DNA of 64,000 nucleotides from Actinomyces sp. Marseille-P3109 (GCF_900323545.1 NZ_OOHN01000008.1:1988450-2052449); one strand, 5' to 3'. Shown: positions 16,291-27,010, numbered from the stretch's first letter. Made by a program: numbers and translations. The notes: generated by a model not told the origin, from the letters alone.

Positions 16291-18018
16291 TCAGGCACGG
16301 GGTCTGAGGGAGTTGAGGACCAGGACGGTGGTGGCGGCGCGGGTGCTCAGTGAGGCGTAGGGGTTGTCCTGGCTGGGCCATCCGGTGAAGTGCTCGTCGG
16401 TGTAGGCACCCCAGATCGGCCCGGGGAACAGGGGGATGACGGGGAGCTGGTCGGCGTAGCGCTGCTGGATCTGGTGGCAGATCTCGATCTGGCGGGCCTG
16501 GTCGGTGGTGGCGGCGAACTGGCTGAGCAGGGCGGTGGCCTGCTCGTCGCCGAAGCGGTGGTAGTTCTCCAGGGCGTGGGTGCCGATCGGCTTGACCTTC
16601 TGGGTGCTCATGGTCGCCTCGTAGTAGGTGTACGGGGTGGCGCCCAGCGAGGACCAGCACACGGCGGTCTCGAAGGTGCCGGTCTCCAGGGCTGCGGTGA
16701 CCTCGCTCCAGTCCGGTGAGTCGATGGTGGCGCTGATGCCGACGTCGGCGAGGTTCTGGACGATGATCTGGGCCACGCTGACCCAGTCCGACGACGTCGA
16801 GCCCACCGAGATCGTCAGGGCGAGCGGCTTGCCGTCCAGGCCCAGGCGCTTGGAGTCGGCCCCGAGGGCGTATCCGGCGGCATCGAGGGCGGCGGCCGCG
16901 GCGGCCTTGTCGTAGGTGCACAGGGGTGCGGCGGCCACGGCCGGGTCCTTCCAGGCCTGGAAGCTGTCCCCCAGGCCGGTGGGGTCGGCGGGCTGGGCGT
17001 AGCCGGACATGCCGGTGGCGCAGATGGTCGTGCGGTCGACGGCCTGGCTGAGGGCCTTGCGGAAGGCGGGGTCGTTGTAGGGGGCCCTGGTGGTGTTGAG
17101 GGTCCACTGGATGGTGGAGTCTGCGCCGGGGAACCAGTAGTGGCGGTGGGCGGGGTCCTTGTCGATGTAGGCGCTCTGGATGTCGGCCATGTACTGGGGC
17201 GCCCAGTCGACGTCGCCGCTGACGGCGGCCAGGTTGGCACTGTCGTTGCCGGCGAAGGCCAGCATGCGGATGCCGGGGACCGAGGCGTGGTCGGCCGTGC
17301 TGGCGGTGGCGGAGCTCGAGGGGGAGTCACCGACGTCGTCGTCCTGGCGCTTGTTGCCCCAGTAGGTGGGGTTGGGCATGAGGTCGAAGGACTGGGCCTG
17401 GAAGCTGGTGACCTTGGTGAAGGGTCCGGTGGCCACGGGGTCGGGGTTGGGGTACTTGGCGGGCTCGGAGATGGCGGACCACACGTGGTCGGGGGCGATG
17501 AGCTGGCTGCCGAGCTCCTGCAGGGCGACGGAGCAGGGGCGGGTGAAGGTGAGGGTGACTGCGGTGGCGTTGTTGGCGGTGACGGAGTCGAGGTAGTCGT
17601 AGCCGCCGGTGACGGCGCGGTGGACGGCGAAGGTAGTGACGACGTCCTTGGCGACCAGGGGCCTGCCGTCGGACCAGGTCACGCCGGGGCGCAGGTGGAA
17701 GGTGAGGGAGGCGGCATCGTCGGACATGGCCCAGGACTCGGCGAGCCAGGGGGTGATCTCGCCGCTGAGGGGATTGACGATGAGGAGGGGCTCGTAGACG
17801 GCCTGCCCGGTCATGGGGGCGCTGTTGGTGGTGAAGGGGTTGAAGTTGCGGGTGAAGGTACCCATGTCCTCGCGCGGGATCGTCAGCAGGCGCGGGCCGC
17901 TGGAGCTCTTGGAGCACCCGGAGGCGGCCAGGAGGACCGCGAGGGCTCCGCCGGCGCCTCCGGCCAGGACCCGGCGGCGGGACGGTCCTGGCCAGCGGGG
18001 TGAGACCTCGGTGGGCAC
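16291..18018 (-). CDS. ABC transporter substrate-binding lipoprotein, family 5
   Basis: The 575-residue protein is a solute-binding protein of the DppA/OppA type. It has a twin-arginine-like basic start (RRR near residue 14) and a lipobox ending AASGC, with the lipidated Cys at about 35. The family-5 signature region includes YEPLLIVNPLSGEITPWLAE and the LTFHLRPGVTWSDGRPL strand. It would capture peptides or oligosaccharides outside the membrane and hand them to the following permease and ATPases. The GTG start has AAAGGA at proper spacing. It is the first gene of the operon; its promoter lies in the 240-base gap shared with sdhC. Confidence 0.9.
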   Translation of the reverse strand: MPTEVSPRWPGPSRRRVLAGGAGGALAVLLAASGCSKSSSGPRLLTIPREDMGTFTRNFNPFTTNSAPMTGQAVYEPLLIVNPLSGEITPWLAESWAMSDDAASLTFHLRPGVTWSDGRPLVAKDVVTTFAVHRAVTGGYDYLDSVTANNATAVTLTFTRPCSVALQELGSQLIAPDHVWSAISEPAKYPNPDPVATGPFTKVTSFQAQSFDLMPNPTYWGNKRQDDDVGDSPSSSATASTADHASVPGIRMLAFAGNDSANLAAVSGDVDWAPQYMADIQSAYIDKDPAHRHYWFPGADSTIQWTLNTTRAPYNDPAFRKALSQAVDRTTICATGMSGYAQPADPTGLGDSFQAWKDPAVAAAPLCTYDKAAAAAALDAAGYALGADSKRLGLDGKPLALTISVGSTSSDWVSVAQIIVQNLADVGISATIDSPDWSEVTAALETGTFETAVCWSSLGATPYTYYEATMSTQKVKPIGTHALENYHRFGDEQATALLSQFAATTDQARQIEICHQIQQRYADQLPVIPLFPGPIWGAYTDEHFTGWPSQDNPYASLSTRAATTVLVLNSLRPRA

Positions 18019-18260
18019 GGCTGGTCCTTTCGTCCAGGGAGTTCCTACTTGCCGGGCGAGATTATCGCGCTGCCGGGCCGTTCACCCTGGGCACAGAGGC
18101 CGCTGGCGAGGACACCGAGCCTCAGGAGGACGGCGAGCACGGAATGTCCGGGCGCATGCCTGAGCCGGGGCTATGAAATACAACGTTCACACTCTATGCC
18201 AGCATCGAGGTTTTCGTTATCATAGTGATGAGTTTTTCTGCGCCAGCGAGGGGAGGCAGG

Positions 18261-19040
18261 GTGACGATGACACCCACGACCGCCCATGCCCCTGAGGCCG
18301 CCCGACCCGTCGGTGACGCGCTGCCGCCCCGGCGCAGGCGCCGCACCCCCGTGTGGGCCTCGCAGCGGGTCCTCAAGGCGACCATGGCGGTCACGGGCAC
18401 GATCATGGCCCTGTTCGTCATGGTCCACATGATCGGCAACCTCAAGGTTCTCGCGGGTCCTGAGGCCTTCAACGGCTACGCCGCCTGGCTGCGGGAGGTC
18501 GCCTACCCGCTCCTACCGCATGAGGGCCTCCTGTGGGCGATGCGCCTGGCGCTGGGCGCGTGCATCGTGCTGCACGTGGCCGCGGGAATCACGCTGTGGC
18601 GGCGCGCGAGGGGTGCGCGCGGGCCCTTCCGACGTCGGGCTCTGCCCGCCCGCACCATCGGCGCTCGCTCCATGCTCGTCACCGGCGCCCTCATCGGGGT
18701 CTTCGTCCTCGTCCACATCCTCGACCTGACCATCGGCCGCCTCATCGCCCCTGAGAGCTTCCAGGCGCCGACGACGTCGAACGGCGAGCTGCAGGTCAGC
18801 GCCTACCACAACCTCGTGGCGAGCCTGTCGCGTCCCGGCATGGCGGTCTTCTACAGCCTGGTCATGCTGGCACTGTCCCTCCATCTGGCGCAGGGCCTGT
18901 GGAACGTGGTCATCGACCTGGGCGGCACCGGTCCCCGGCTGCGCCAGGCGTGCCGTGCCGTCGCCCTGGCCGTGGCCCTGGCCATCGCGGTCGTCAACGG
19001 TCTGCTGCCGGTGCTCATCTGCACGGGGGTGATCGGATGA
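18261..19040 (+). CDS. sdhC: succinate dehydrogenase/fumarate reductase cytochrome b subunit
   Basis: The membrane anchor of complex II. There are five hydrophobic helices in about 255 residues, with histidines suitable for haem binding in the second to fourth helices (for example MVHMIGNLKV, IVLHVAAGITLW and VLVHILDLTI). The gene order C-A-B and the absence of sdhD mark a type-B, menaquinone-linked enzyme. It passes electrons between the flavoprotein/iron-sulfur pair and the quinone pool. The start is uncertain between GTG 18261 and ATG 18267, both after GGGGAGG. The longer frame from 18225 has no ribosome site. It overlaps sdhA by four bases. Confidence 0.92.
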   Translation: MTMTPTTAHAPEAARPVGDALPPRRRRRTPVWASQRVLKATMAVTGTIMALFVMVHMIGNLKVLAGPEAFNGYAAWLREVAYPLLPHEGLLWAMRLALGACIVLHVAAGITLWRRARGARGPFRRRALPARTIGARSMLVTGALIGVFVLVHILDLTIGRLIAPESFQAPTTSNGELQVSAYHNLVASLSRPGMAVFYSLVMLALSLHLAQGLWNVVIDLGGTGPRLRQACRAVALAVALAIAVVNGLLPVLICTGVIG

Positions 19041-20998
19041 GTGCGAGCACGCAACCGGCCGTCGGCGGCCTGTACGACGTCGGTGAGGACCTCGACGCGC
19101 GCCTGCCGGACTGCCCTCCCGAGCAGGCCTGGGAGCGTCGGCGCGACGAGTACCGCCTGGTCAACCCCTCCAACCGCCGCAAGCTGACCGTCATCGTGGT
19201 GGGCGCCGGGCTGGCCGGTTCCGGGGCGGCCGCGACCCTGGGGCGCCTGGGCTACCGGGTGGAGTGCTTCAGCCTGCACGACGCCCCGCGCCGTGCCCAC
19301 TCGGTGGCCGCGCAGGGCGGGATCAACGCCGCCCGGGCCCGCAAGGTCGACGGCGACTCGCTGGCGCGCTTCGTCAAGGACACCGTCAAGGGCGGGGACT
19401 ACCGGGGGCGGGAGGCCGACGTCGTGCGCCTGGGGCTGGAGTCCGGCCGGGTCATCGATCACATGGAGGCGATCGGGGCGCCCTTCGCCCGCGAGTACGG
19501 CGGCCAGCTCGCCACCCGCTCCTTCGGCGGGGTGCAGGTCTCGCGCACCTACTACACACGCGGGCAGACCGGACAGCAGCTGGAGATCGCCTGCGCCCAG
19601 GCCCTCCAGGAGCAGATCGCCGCCGGGAGCGTCCACATGCACACCCGCACTGAGATGCTCGACCTCATCGTGGCCGACTCCCGTGCCCAGGGCATCGTCA
19701 CCCGGGATCTGCTCACCGGCGAGGTGAGCGCCCACACCGCTCACGCCGTCGTGCTGGCCACCGGCGGCTACGGCAGCGTCTACCACTACTCGACCCTGGC
19801 CATGGCCTCCAACGCCACCGCCACCTGGCGCGCCCACCGGCGCGGGGCGGCCTTCGCCTCCGCCTGCATGGTGCAGTTCCACCCCACGGCGCTGCCGGTG
19901 AGCTCGCACTGGCAGTCCAAGACCACCCTCATGAGCGAGTCCCTGCGCAACGACGGGCGCATCTGGGTGCCCGCGCGCCTCGGGGACGAGCGGCCCCCGA
20001 ACGACATCCCCGAGGACGAGCGCGACTACTACCTGGAGCGCAAGTACCCGGCCTTCGGCAACCTCACCCCGCGCGACGTGGCCTCACGCAACGCCCGTGA
20101 GCAGATCGAGTCCGGCCGCGGCGTCGGGCCGCTGCGCAACTCGGTCTACCTCGACTTCCGCGACGCGCTGGAGCGGCTGGGCAAGGAGACCATCGCCTCG
20201 CGCTACGGCAACCTGTTCGAGATGTACCTCGACGCCACCGGCGAGGACCCTTACGAGGTGCCCATGCGCATCGCCCCGGGCGCCCACTTCACGATGGGTG
20301 GGCTGTGGGTGGACTTCGACCAGATGTCCACCATCCCGGGACTGTTCGTGGGCGGGGAGGCCTCGAACAACTACCACGGCGCCAACCGCCTGGGGGCGAA
20401 CTCGCTGCTGAGCGCCAGCGTGGACGGCTGGTTCGTGCTGCCGCTGGCAGTGCCGAACTACCTGGCCGGGCTGGTGGGCAGCAAGCCCCTGAGCCCCGAC
20501 GCACCGGAGGCGATCCAGACCGTGGCCGCAACCCGTGAGCGCATCGAGTCACTGAAGGCGGTGGGCGGAACCCACCGTCCCGTGTGGTTCCACCGCCGTC
20601 TGGGTGAGATCCTCTACGCCGGCTGCGGGGTCAGCCGCTCCGAGACGGGGCTGCTGCGTGCGCTGGAGGAGGTGCGCGCCCTGCGCGAGGAGTTCTGGGC
20701 CGACGTCACCGTGGTCGGGGGCCAGGCGCGACTCAATCAGGAGCTGGAGAGGGCACTGCGGGTCGCCGACTTCCTGGAGCTGGCGGAGGTCATGATCCTT
20801 GACGCCCTGGACCGGCGCGAGTCCGCCGGCGCCCACTTCCGCGAGGAGTACGCGACGCAGGGCGGCGAGGCCCAGCGCAATGACGATGCCTGGTGCTCCG
20901 TGTCGGCCTGGCAGACGGGGCCCGACGGCGGGCACACACGCCGGTCCGAGCCGCTGAGCTTCTCGCTGGTGCCCATGCAGGTGAGGGATTACCGATGA
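19037..20998 (+). CDS. sdhA: succinate dehydrogenase/fumarate reductase flavoprotein subunit
   Basis: A 653-residue FAD protein that oxidises succinate or reduces fumarate. The dinucleotide fold VVGAGLAGSGAAATLGRLG is near residues 54-72. The FAD-attachment motif AHSVAAQGGINAA contains the His that usually binds FAD covalently. Substrate-site segments include QFHPTALP and the C-terminal GGEASNNYHGANRLGANSLL, and the fold is full length. ATGA overlaps join it to sdhC before and sdhB after, so the three subunits are made from one coupled message. With the men genes nearby, fumarate respiration with menaquinol is a reasonable role; direction is not provable from sequence. Confidence 0.96.
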   Translation: MSASTQPAVGGLYDVGEDLDARLPDCPPEQAWERRRDEYRLVNPSNRRKLTVIVVGAGLAGSGAAATLGRLGYRVECFSLHDAPRRAHSVAAQGGINAARARKVDGDSLARFVKDTVKGGDYRGREADVVRLGLESGRVIDHMEAIGAPFAREYGGQLATRSFGGVQVSRTYYTRGQTGQQLEIACAQALQEQIAAGSVHMHTRTEMLDLIVADSRAQGIVTRDLLTGEVSAHTAHAVVLATGGYGSVYHYSTLAMASNATATWRAHRRGAAFASACMVQFHPTALPVSSHWQSKTTLMSESLRNDGRIWVPARLGDERPPNDIPEDERDYYLERKYPAFGNLTPRDVASRNAREQIESGRGVGPLRNSVYLDFRDALERLGKETIASRYGNLFEMYLDATGEDPYEVPMRIAPGAHFTMGGLWVDFDQMSTIPGLFVGGEASNNYHGANRLGANSLLSASVDGWFVLPLAVPNYLAGLVGSKPLSPDAPEAIQTVAATRERIESLKAVGGTHRPVWFHRRLGEILYAGCGVSRSETGLLRALEEVRALREEFWADVTVVGGQARLNQELERALRVADFLELAEVMILDALDRRESAGAHFREEYATQGGEAQRNDDAWCSVSAWQTGPDGGHTRRSEPLSFSLVPMQVRDYR

Positions 20999-21750
20999 GG
21001 GTCGAACTGGAGATCTGGCGGCAGGACGGGCCGCAGGCGCAAGGCTTCTTCGAGAGCCACGTAGTGGAGGACGCCGAGCCGCAGATGAGTCTGCTGGAGC
21101 TGCTCGACCGCCTCAACGACCAGATCATCGAGGCCGGCGGTGAGCCGGTGGTCTTCGAGTCGGACTGCCGGGAGGGGGTGTGCGGGGCCTGCGGCTTCCT
21201 CGTCAACGGGGTGCCGCACGGGCCGCTGGACACGACGCCGGCGTGCCGTCAGCACCTGCGGGCCTTCCCCGGGGTGACGCGCTTCCGGCTGGAGCCGTGG
21301 AGGTCAGCGGCCTTCCCGGTCATCCGGGACCTGGCGGTGGACCGGACGGCGCTCGACGAGCTCATCCGGGTGGGCGGGACCGTCGACGTGGCCGCGGGGA
21401 CCGCACCGGACGCCGACGACGTCGCCCAGGGATACCTGCAGGCGGAGCGGGCTCTGGACTTCGCCGCCTGCATCGGCTGCGGGGCCTGCGTGGCGGCCTG
21501 CCCGAACGGGGCGGCGGCACTCTTCGCGGGGGCGAAGCTGGCGCACCTGTCGCTCATGCCGGCCGGGCGCATTGAGCGGGGGCGCAGGGCCCGGGCGATG
21601 ACGCGGGAGCTCGATGAGCTCTTCGGGCCGTGCTCGGTGTACGGCGAGTGCGTGCCCGCGTGCCCGGCGGGGATCCCGATCGAGGCGATCGCGCTGCTCA
21701 ACCGGGAGGTTCTGCGCGCCGGTCTGCGCGGAGCGACCCACGACGACTGA
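20995..21750 (+). CDS. sdhB: succinate dehydrogenase/fumarate reductase iron-sulfur subunit
   Basis: The 251-residue electron-transfer subunit. It has an N-terminal [2Fe-2S] domain with CREGVCGACG and a later Cys (TPACRQHL). A C-terminal domain follows, with CIGCGACVAACPNG and CSVYGECVPACPAGIP, which hold the [4Fe-4S] and [3Fe-4S] clusters. It links the SdhA flavin to the quinone site in SdhC. The ATG overlaps the sdhA stop. It ends the operon; a small GC hairpin follows. Confidence 0.95.
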   Translation: MRVELEIWRQDGPQAQGFFESHVVEDAEPQMSLLELLDRLNDQIIEAGGEPVVFESDCREGVCGACGFLVNGVPHGPLDTTPACRQHLRAFPGVTRFRLEPWRSAAFPVIRDLAVDRTALDELIRVGGTVDVAAGTAPDADDVAQGYLQAERALDFAACIGCGACVAACPNGAAALFAGAKLAHLSLMPAGRIERGRRARAMTRELDELFGPCSVYGECVPACPAGIPIEAIALLNREVLRAGLRGATHDD

Positions 21751-21767
21751 CTCTGACCACGCCATCA

Positions 21768-21784
21768 GGGCCGATGACCGGCCC
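21768..21784. terminator. short GC hairpin after sdhB
   Basis: GGGCCG-ATGAC-CGGCCC starts 17 bases after the sdhB stop, between convergent genes. The six-base stem is short, so assignment is tentative. Confidence 0.4.
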
Positions 21785-21810
21785 CAGGCCTCGCCGGGAG
21801 GGGGCGGGGC

Positions 21811-22638
21811 TCAGGATGCGGGCTTGTGGGCGACGAGGGCGATGCCGACCATGTCCTTCTCATAGCGTTTGAAGGTGCGGGCCATCTCCTGGACGCGCCG
21901 GCGCAGCGCCCTGTCCGCGGCGACGTTGCGCGCGATCCGCAGGAAGCCTCCTACTCCCTCGTCGCGGATGTTGCGTCCGACCTTGAGCAGGGCCATGGGG
22001 GCGGTGTCGACCCAGTCGACGACGAGCCCGGCGTCCTCCATGAGCTCCTTCCAAGCGGCGGCGGTCATGGGGCGGGCGTTGACGTGGATGGAGCGGGCCA
22101 GGTCGCGGCGCAGCTCGGTGTAGTACTCCTCGTCGATGTCGTCGGGGGTGACGCCGAGCTCGTGGATGGCGTAGCGCCCGCCGGGGCGCAGCACGCGGGC
22201 GGCCTCGGCGACGATGGCGGCCTTGCCCTTGTCCCCCTGCATGGTAAGCATGGCCTCGCCGACGACGACGTCGGCACTGGCATCATCCAGGCCGGTGTCG
22301 GCGGCCTCGCCCTGGCGGACGGTGCCGAGGTTCCCGACGACGGCGGCCACGCGCCGGGCGGCGTCGGGGTCGCGGTCGATGGCGGTGTAGGAGGCGGGAC
22401 CTGCCTTGACGATCTCGGCGGCGGTGCGCCCCAGGCCCGGGGCGAGCTCGACGACGTCGGCGCCGGGCAGGTGGGCGTGGCCGAGCATGGCGGCGGACAG
22501 GGCGGCGCCGCCGGGGCGCAGGACGCGCTTGCCGGCGCGGGCCAGGACCCAGTGGCCGGGTGCGGAGGCAATGGGGCGATCGGCGTAGGGCAGCGGCAGG
22601 TCGGCGGAGGTGGTGGAGTCTGCGGGCTTCTCACTCAT
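21811..22638 (-). CDS. class I SAM-dependent methyltransferase
   Basis: 275 residues with a Methyltransf_11/25-type Rossmann fold. Motif I DVVELAPGLGRTAAEI, with the acidic end of strand two at AIDRDP, is at about residues 61-90. Motif III/IV ADVVVGEAMLTMQ comes next, then the post-motif EAARVLRPGGRYAIHELG. The acceptor is unknown; no natural-product genes are near. The ATG is six bases after a TAGGCT -10 element with no ribosome site, so the message is probably leaderless, and a DtxR-like box overlaps that promoter. It converges on sdhB. Confidence 0.88.
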   Translation of the reverse strand: MSEKPADSTTSADLPLPYADRPIASAPGHWVLARAGKRVLRPGGAALSAAMLGHAHLPGADVVELAPGLGRTAAEIVKAGPASYTAIDRDPDAARRVAAVVGNLGTVRQGEAADTGLDDASADVVVGEAMLTMQGDKGKAAIVAEAARVLRPGGRYAIHELGVTPDDIDEEYYTELRRDLARSIHVNARPMTAAAWKELMEDAGLVVDWVDTAPMALLKVGRNIRDEGVGGFLRIARNVAADRALRRRVQEMARTFKRYEKDMVGIALVAHKPAS

Positions 22639-22656
22639 GAGGTCAGCCTAACCATA
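22638..22656 (-). promoter_or_regulatory. leaderless promoter with candidate DtxR/IdeR-type box
   Basis: On the minus strand the -10 element TAGGCT (22650-22645) is six bases before the methyltransferase ATG. The 19 bases covering it match the published DtxR/IdeR consensus at about 15 positions, including the palindromic AGCCTAACC half. Part of that match is the -10 itself, so iron control is only a possibility. Confidence 0.4.
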
Positions 22657-22830
22657 GTGGTTCCACCGCGGGCAGAGTCCGACGTCGATGACTCGATGAC
22701 GCCAGTAAGGCTCCTGGAAGGCTCAGGTCTCAGAAGGTGACTGTCGACGCGGCAGCCAAGTTCGGCAGGTACCCGTTGAGTACGACACCGGCACCGCGGC
22801 CATGAGGTGGGATATCTGCGTCAGTAGCTC

Positions 22831-22862
22831 TTGACATTGACAGCACTGTCAATGCTTAGCAT
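22831..22862 (+). promoter_or_regulatory. MerR-type promoter/operator upstream of the broken MFS gene
   Basis: TTGACA (22831-22836) and TAGCAT (22857-22862) are 20 bases apart, longer than the usual 17. The spacer region carries the inverted repeat CATTGACAG-CA-CTGTCAATG (22835-22854). A 19-20 base spacer holding a palindrome is the hallmark of promoters activated by MerR-family regulators. No MerR gene is in the window next to it. Confidence 0.65.
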
Positions 22863-22892
22863 TGAGGCGCTCTCTGCCGTCTGGAGGATGGT

Positions 22893-23240
22893 ATGGAACG
22901 AAAATTCTCCATACTCGGGTTCACGGTGATGTTCCTGATCGGGTCAGACACCTTCGTCGTCGCGCCGCTGCTGCCATCGCTGGCCAAGGCATTCGACGTG
23001 TCGATGACGCAGAGTGGCTGGTCAGCGTCTAAGCGATCAGGTACGCGCTCACCGGACTGGTGTCCGGGCCGGTCTCGGACCGAGGTAACCGCCGGATCAT
23101 CCTTACGCTTGGGATGGTGGTTTTCGCGTTGGCAACAGCAGCCTGCGCAGTTTCCCCGGGGTTCTGGACGATGTTCGCCTTCCGTTTCATCACTGGCGGT
23201 GCAGCAGCACCGCAAGAGTATTATTCATGGGGCTATCAGT
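22893..23240 (+). pseudogene. truncated, frameshifted MFS drug transporter
   Basis: After GGAGG and ATG the first frame gives a typical MFS N-terminus: FTVMFLIGSDTFVVAPLLPSL, then AFDVSMTQSGW. Near 23030-23040 the frame is lost and similarity goes on in another one: GLVSGPVSDRGNRRIILTLG (the loop-2 signature), a helix, and PGFWTMFAFRFITGGAAA. It ends near helix four, so about two-thirds of a normal 400-residue transporter is missing. It is presumably non-functional, though its MerR-type promoter is intact. Family assignment is secure; the right boundary is approximate. Confidence 0.85.
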
Positions 23241-23493
23241 CGGTTCCACCTTCCTCCTGTGACGCACGAGCCACCCGGTGTCCACACAGCGGACATGGCC
23301 GAGTCCACAGCCGATGCAACCAATGATAATCCTTGAGATTCCGCGGTTCTTGCTTGGACTCCAACCTCCCTGCGGCCTCCATGTCCGCAGCACGGACACC
23401 TGTCGCCGCGGATTCAGCCCCCTCGCGCCGACCACCACGTCAAGCGCCATGAATAATCCTCATAGTGGCCGTCATTCGCGATACGGTGTCCGC

Positions 23494-24342
23494 ATGGATC
23501 AGCACATCAACCCCGCCATCTGGTGCGACGGCACCGCCGACGAAGCGGCCCGGTTCTACGCCGACGTCTTCCGCGAGGGCTCCATCGTCGAGCAGGTGCC
23601 CGGGCTCGCCGCCACGGTCAGCATCCATGGCTTCCGCCTCTCACTCATCAACGGCGGAGACCAGTACGCCCCGAACCCGTCGATCAGCTGCATCTTGAAC
23701 TTCGACCCGCTCCTGTTCGGCGGCGAGGAGCAGGCCCGGGCCTACCTCGATGAGCTCTACGAGCGGCTCTCCGCCGGCGGCGTGCTCATGGAGCTGGGAG
23801 AGTACCCCTTCTCGCCGCGCTACGCCTGGGTCCGCGACCGCTTCGGCATGACCTGGCGGCTCATGCTCACCGACCCTGCCGGCGAGCCGCGTCCCTTCAT
23901 CCTGCCCTCCTTCATGTTTGGCGGAACCAACCACGCCAACGCCGAGGAGGCCACTGACGCCTGGATCGCCCTGTTCGACGACGCCCACCGCGGAGCCCTG
24001 CGCCGCTACGAGGAGGGTGGGCCGATGGAGGCGGGCACCATCATGTTCACCGACTTCACGCTGCGCGGCACCTGGATGGCGGCCATGGACTCGGGGGCCT
24101 TCCACGACTTCACCTTCACGCCCGGGGTCTCCATGATCGTCTCCTGCCGGGACCAGGAGGAGATCGACCGCTACTGGACGGGACTGTCAGCCGTGCCCGA
24201 GGCCGAGCGCTGCGGCTGGTGCGTCGACCGCTGGGGCGTCTCCTGGCAGGTCGTCCCCCACAACATCGCCGAGCTCATGGCCGACGCCGCCGTGCGCGAT
24301 AAGATCCTGCAGATGGGCAAGATCGAGCTGAACCGGCTGTAG
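23494..24342 (+). CDS. VOC-family protein (PhnB/3-demethylubiquinone methyltransferase-like fold)
   Basis: 282 residues containing two glyoxalase/VOC modules of the PhnB type. The first begins INPAIWCDGTADEAARFYADVF and ends WVRDRFGMTWRLML. The second covers about 150-270 and ends CGWCVDRWGVSWQVVPHNIAELM. Such proteins have paired beta-alpha-beta-beta-beta units; many have no known reaction, and some bind metals or antibiotics. The ATG is six bases after TACGGT (23482-23487) and lacks a ribosome site, so it is probably leaderless. It stands alone between the MFS remnant and a hydrolase. Confidence 0.85.
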   Translation: MDQHINPAIWCDGTADEAARFYADVFREGSIVEQVPGLAATVSIHGFRLSLINGGDQYAPNPSISCILNFDPLLFGGEEQARAYLDELYERLSAGGVLMELGEYPFSPRYAWVRDRFGMTWRLMLTDPAGEPRPFILPSFMFGGTNHANAEEATDAWIALFDDAHRGALRRYEEGGPMEAGTIMFTDFTLRGTWMAAMDSGAFHDFTFTPGVSMIVSCRDQEEIDRYWTGLSAVPEAERCGWCVDRWGVSWQVVPHNIAELMADAAVRDKILQMGKIELNRL

Positions 24343-24489
24343 CCCACCGAGCTCATCATGCCGTCGAGGCGATAGCCTGGCGGCTGCGGTCGACCAGCGG
24401 GCCACGATCATCCACTCAGCCGTTCACGCCTTCGTCGCGTGAGCGTCCACAGGCTGACCGGTAGGAAGCGCTGACAACCTTGAGAGGGC

Positions 24490-25404
24490 GTGGCTGGCGT
24501 GGACATCGCAACGCTGCTGAACGAGCACTCGATCGACCTGCCCAGATACTCGGAGGTCTCAATCGAATCGGGCCGGGCTCCCATCACGCTGTCCATCTGG
24601 GAGGCGGAGCAGGACGCGGCGCCGACGGTCGTGTTCGTCCCGGGAACCATGACCCACCCCCTGTTCTACAGCCCCTTCCTGGACGCGGTCAGCCGGCACG
24701 GCTACCACGTGGTCGGCGTCCACCCGCTGTCTCATGGGCGCAGCCCCCGGGTCATCCACCGGTTCACCCTCGACGACATGATCGGAAACGTCCGGGACGC
24801 GGTGGGCTATGCCTGCGCCCGTTTCCGCGGCGCCGTCGGGCTGATGGGGTCGAGCCAGGGCGGCATCCTCACCCTGCTGGCCGCCGGCGGCGAGCACCGC
24901 ATCCGAGCCGCCTTTCCGCACAACGTCCTGTTCACGCCCTTGCGAGAATCCCTGTCGGTCACCCGCTTCCCCAACGCGCTCGGCGTTGCGTACCCGGCGA
25001 TCCGGCGGATCATCGCCGTCGCCGGCCGAGTGCTGCCCGGACTGCAGGTGCCGATGAGTTTCTACCTCGACGTCAACAAGGTCTTCTCGGAGCGGGAGTG
25101 GCGCGATGAGTTCTACCGGGACCCCCTGGGACGCACTGCCTACCCAGTGAGCTTCCTGTCCAGCCTGTTCGCGACCGATATGTCGGTCCTCGTCGACGGC
25201 AGCATCGCCTGCCCGGTGGTGGCGTTCGTGTCGACGGGTGACCCCCTGTTCACCCTCGGCTACAGCCGCTTGGTCTACGAGCGACTGGTGGCGCCCCAGA
25301 AGCGGCTGATCGAGTTGCCCGCCAGTCACCACCTGATTCTCAACGAGCGGGCTGAGCACGTCACCCCGACGATGCTGGCCGCCCTGGATGACTACCTCAG
25401 GTAG
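24490..25404 (+). CDS. alpha/beta hydrolase
   Basis: A 304-residue alpha/beta-hydrolase fold protein. The strand PTVVFVPGTMTHPLFYSPFL gives the oxyanion region. The nucleophile elbow is GSSQGG at about residues 119-124, with Ser as nucleophile. The late ASHHLIL segment supplies the catalytic His near residue 279, and the acidic residue is probably in STGDPLF. No lid or specific substrate group can be recognised; ester or peptide substrates are possible. The start is uncertain (GTG 24490 or 24499), after a GAGAGG. A strong terminator separates it from the convergent gltA. Confidence 0.82.
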   Translation: MAGVDIATLLNEHSIDLPRYSEVSIESGRAPITLSIWEAEQDAAPTVVFVPGTMTHPLFYSPFLDAVSRHGYHVVGVHPLSHGRSPRVIHRFTLDDMIGNVRDAVGYACARFRGAVGLMGSSQGGILTLLAAGGEHRIRAAFPHNVLFTPLRESLSVTRFPNALGVAYPAIRRIIAVAGRVLPGLQVPMSFYLDVNKVFSEREWRDEFYRDPLGRTAYPVSFLSSLFATDMSVLVDGSIACPVVAFVSTGDPLFTLGYSRLVYERLVAPQKRLIELPASHHLILNERAEHVTPTMLAALDDYLR

Positions 25405-25529
25405 CCCGGACGCTTCCCTCAAACAGCCGCAGGGGCTCTCGGCGGCATCGGCGGCAACCAGTGACTCATCCATGCGATGAGGACGCGTCGGCATCTCCTT
25501 GATCTGATCGACTGATGCCCAACCGACCA

Positions 25530-25563
25530 GGGGTGTCCGCTCCAGCTCTGGAACGGACACCCC
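25530..25563. terminator. bidirectional hairpin between hydrolase and gltA
   Basis: GGGGTGTCCG and CGGACACCCC pair perfectly around a 14-base loop that itself contains CCAG/CTGG. It lies 20 bases from the gltA stop and about 125 bases after the hydrolase stop. Confidence 0.7.
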
Positions 25564-25582
25564 CGATTCGGTAGATCGCCTT

Positions 25583-27010
<1,428 letters not shown>

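Noticed and set aside
15149-17107. Very long minus-strand frame extending upstream from the DppB-like permease
   Set aside because: The part before 16144 is a shadow of the binding-protein gene, rich in Arg/Pro/His. The permease starts at its GTG with a ribosome site.
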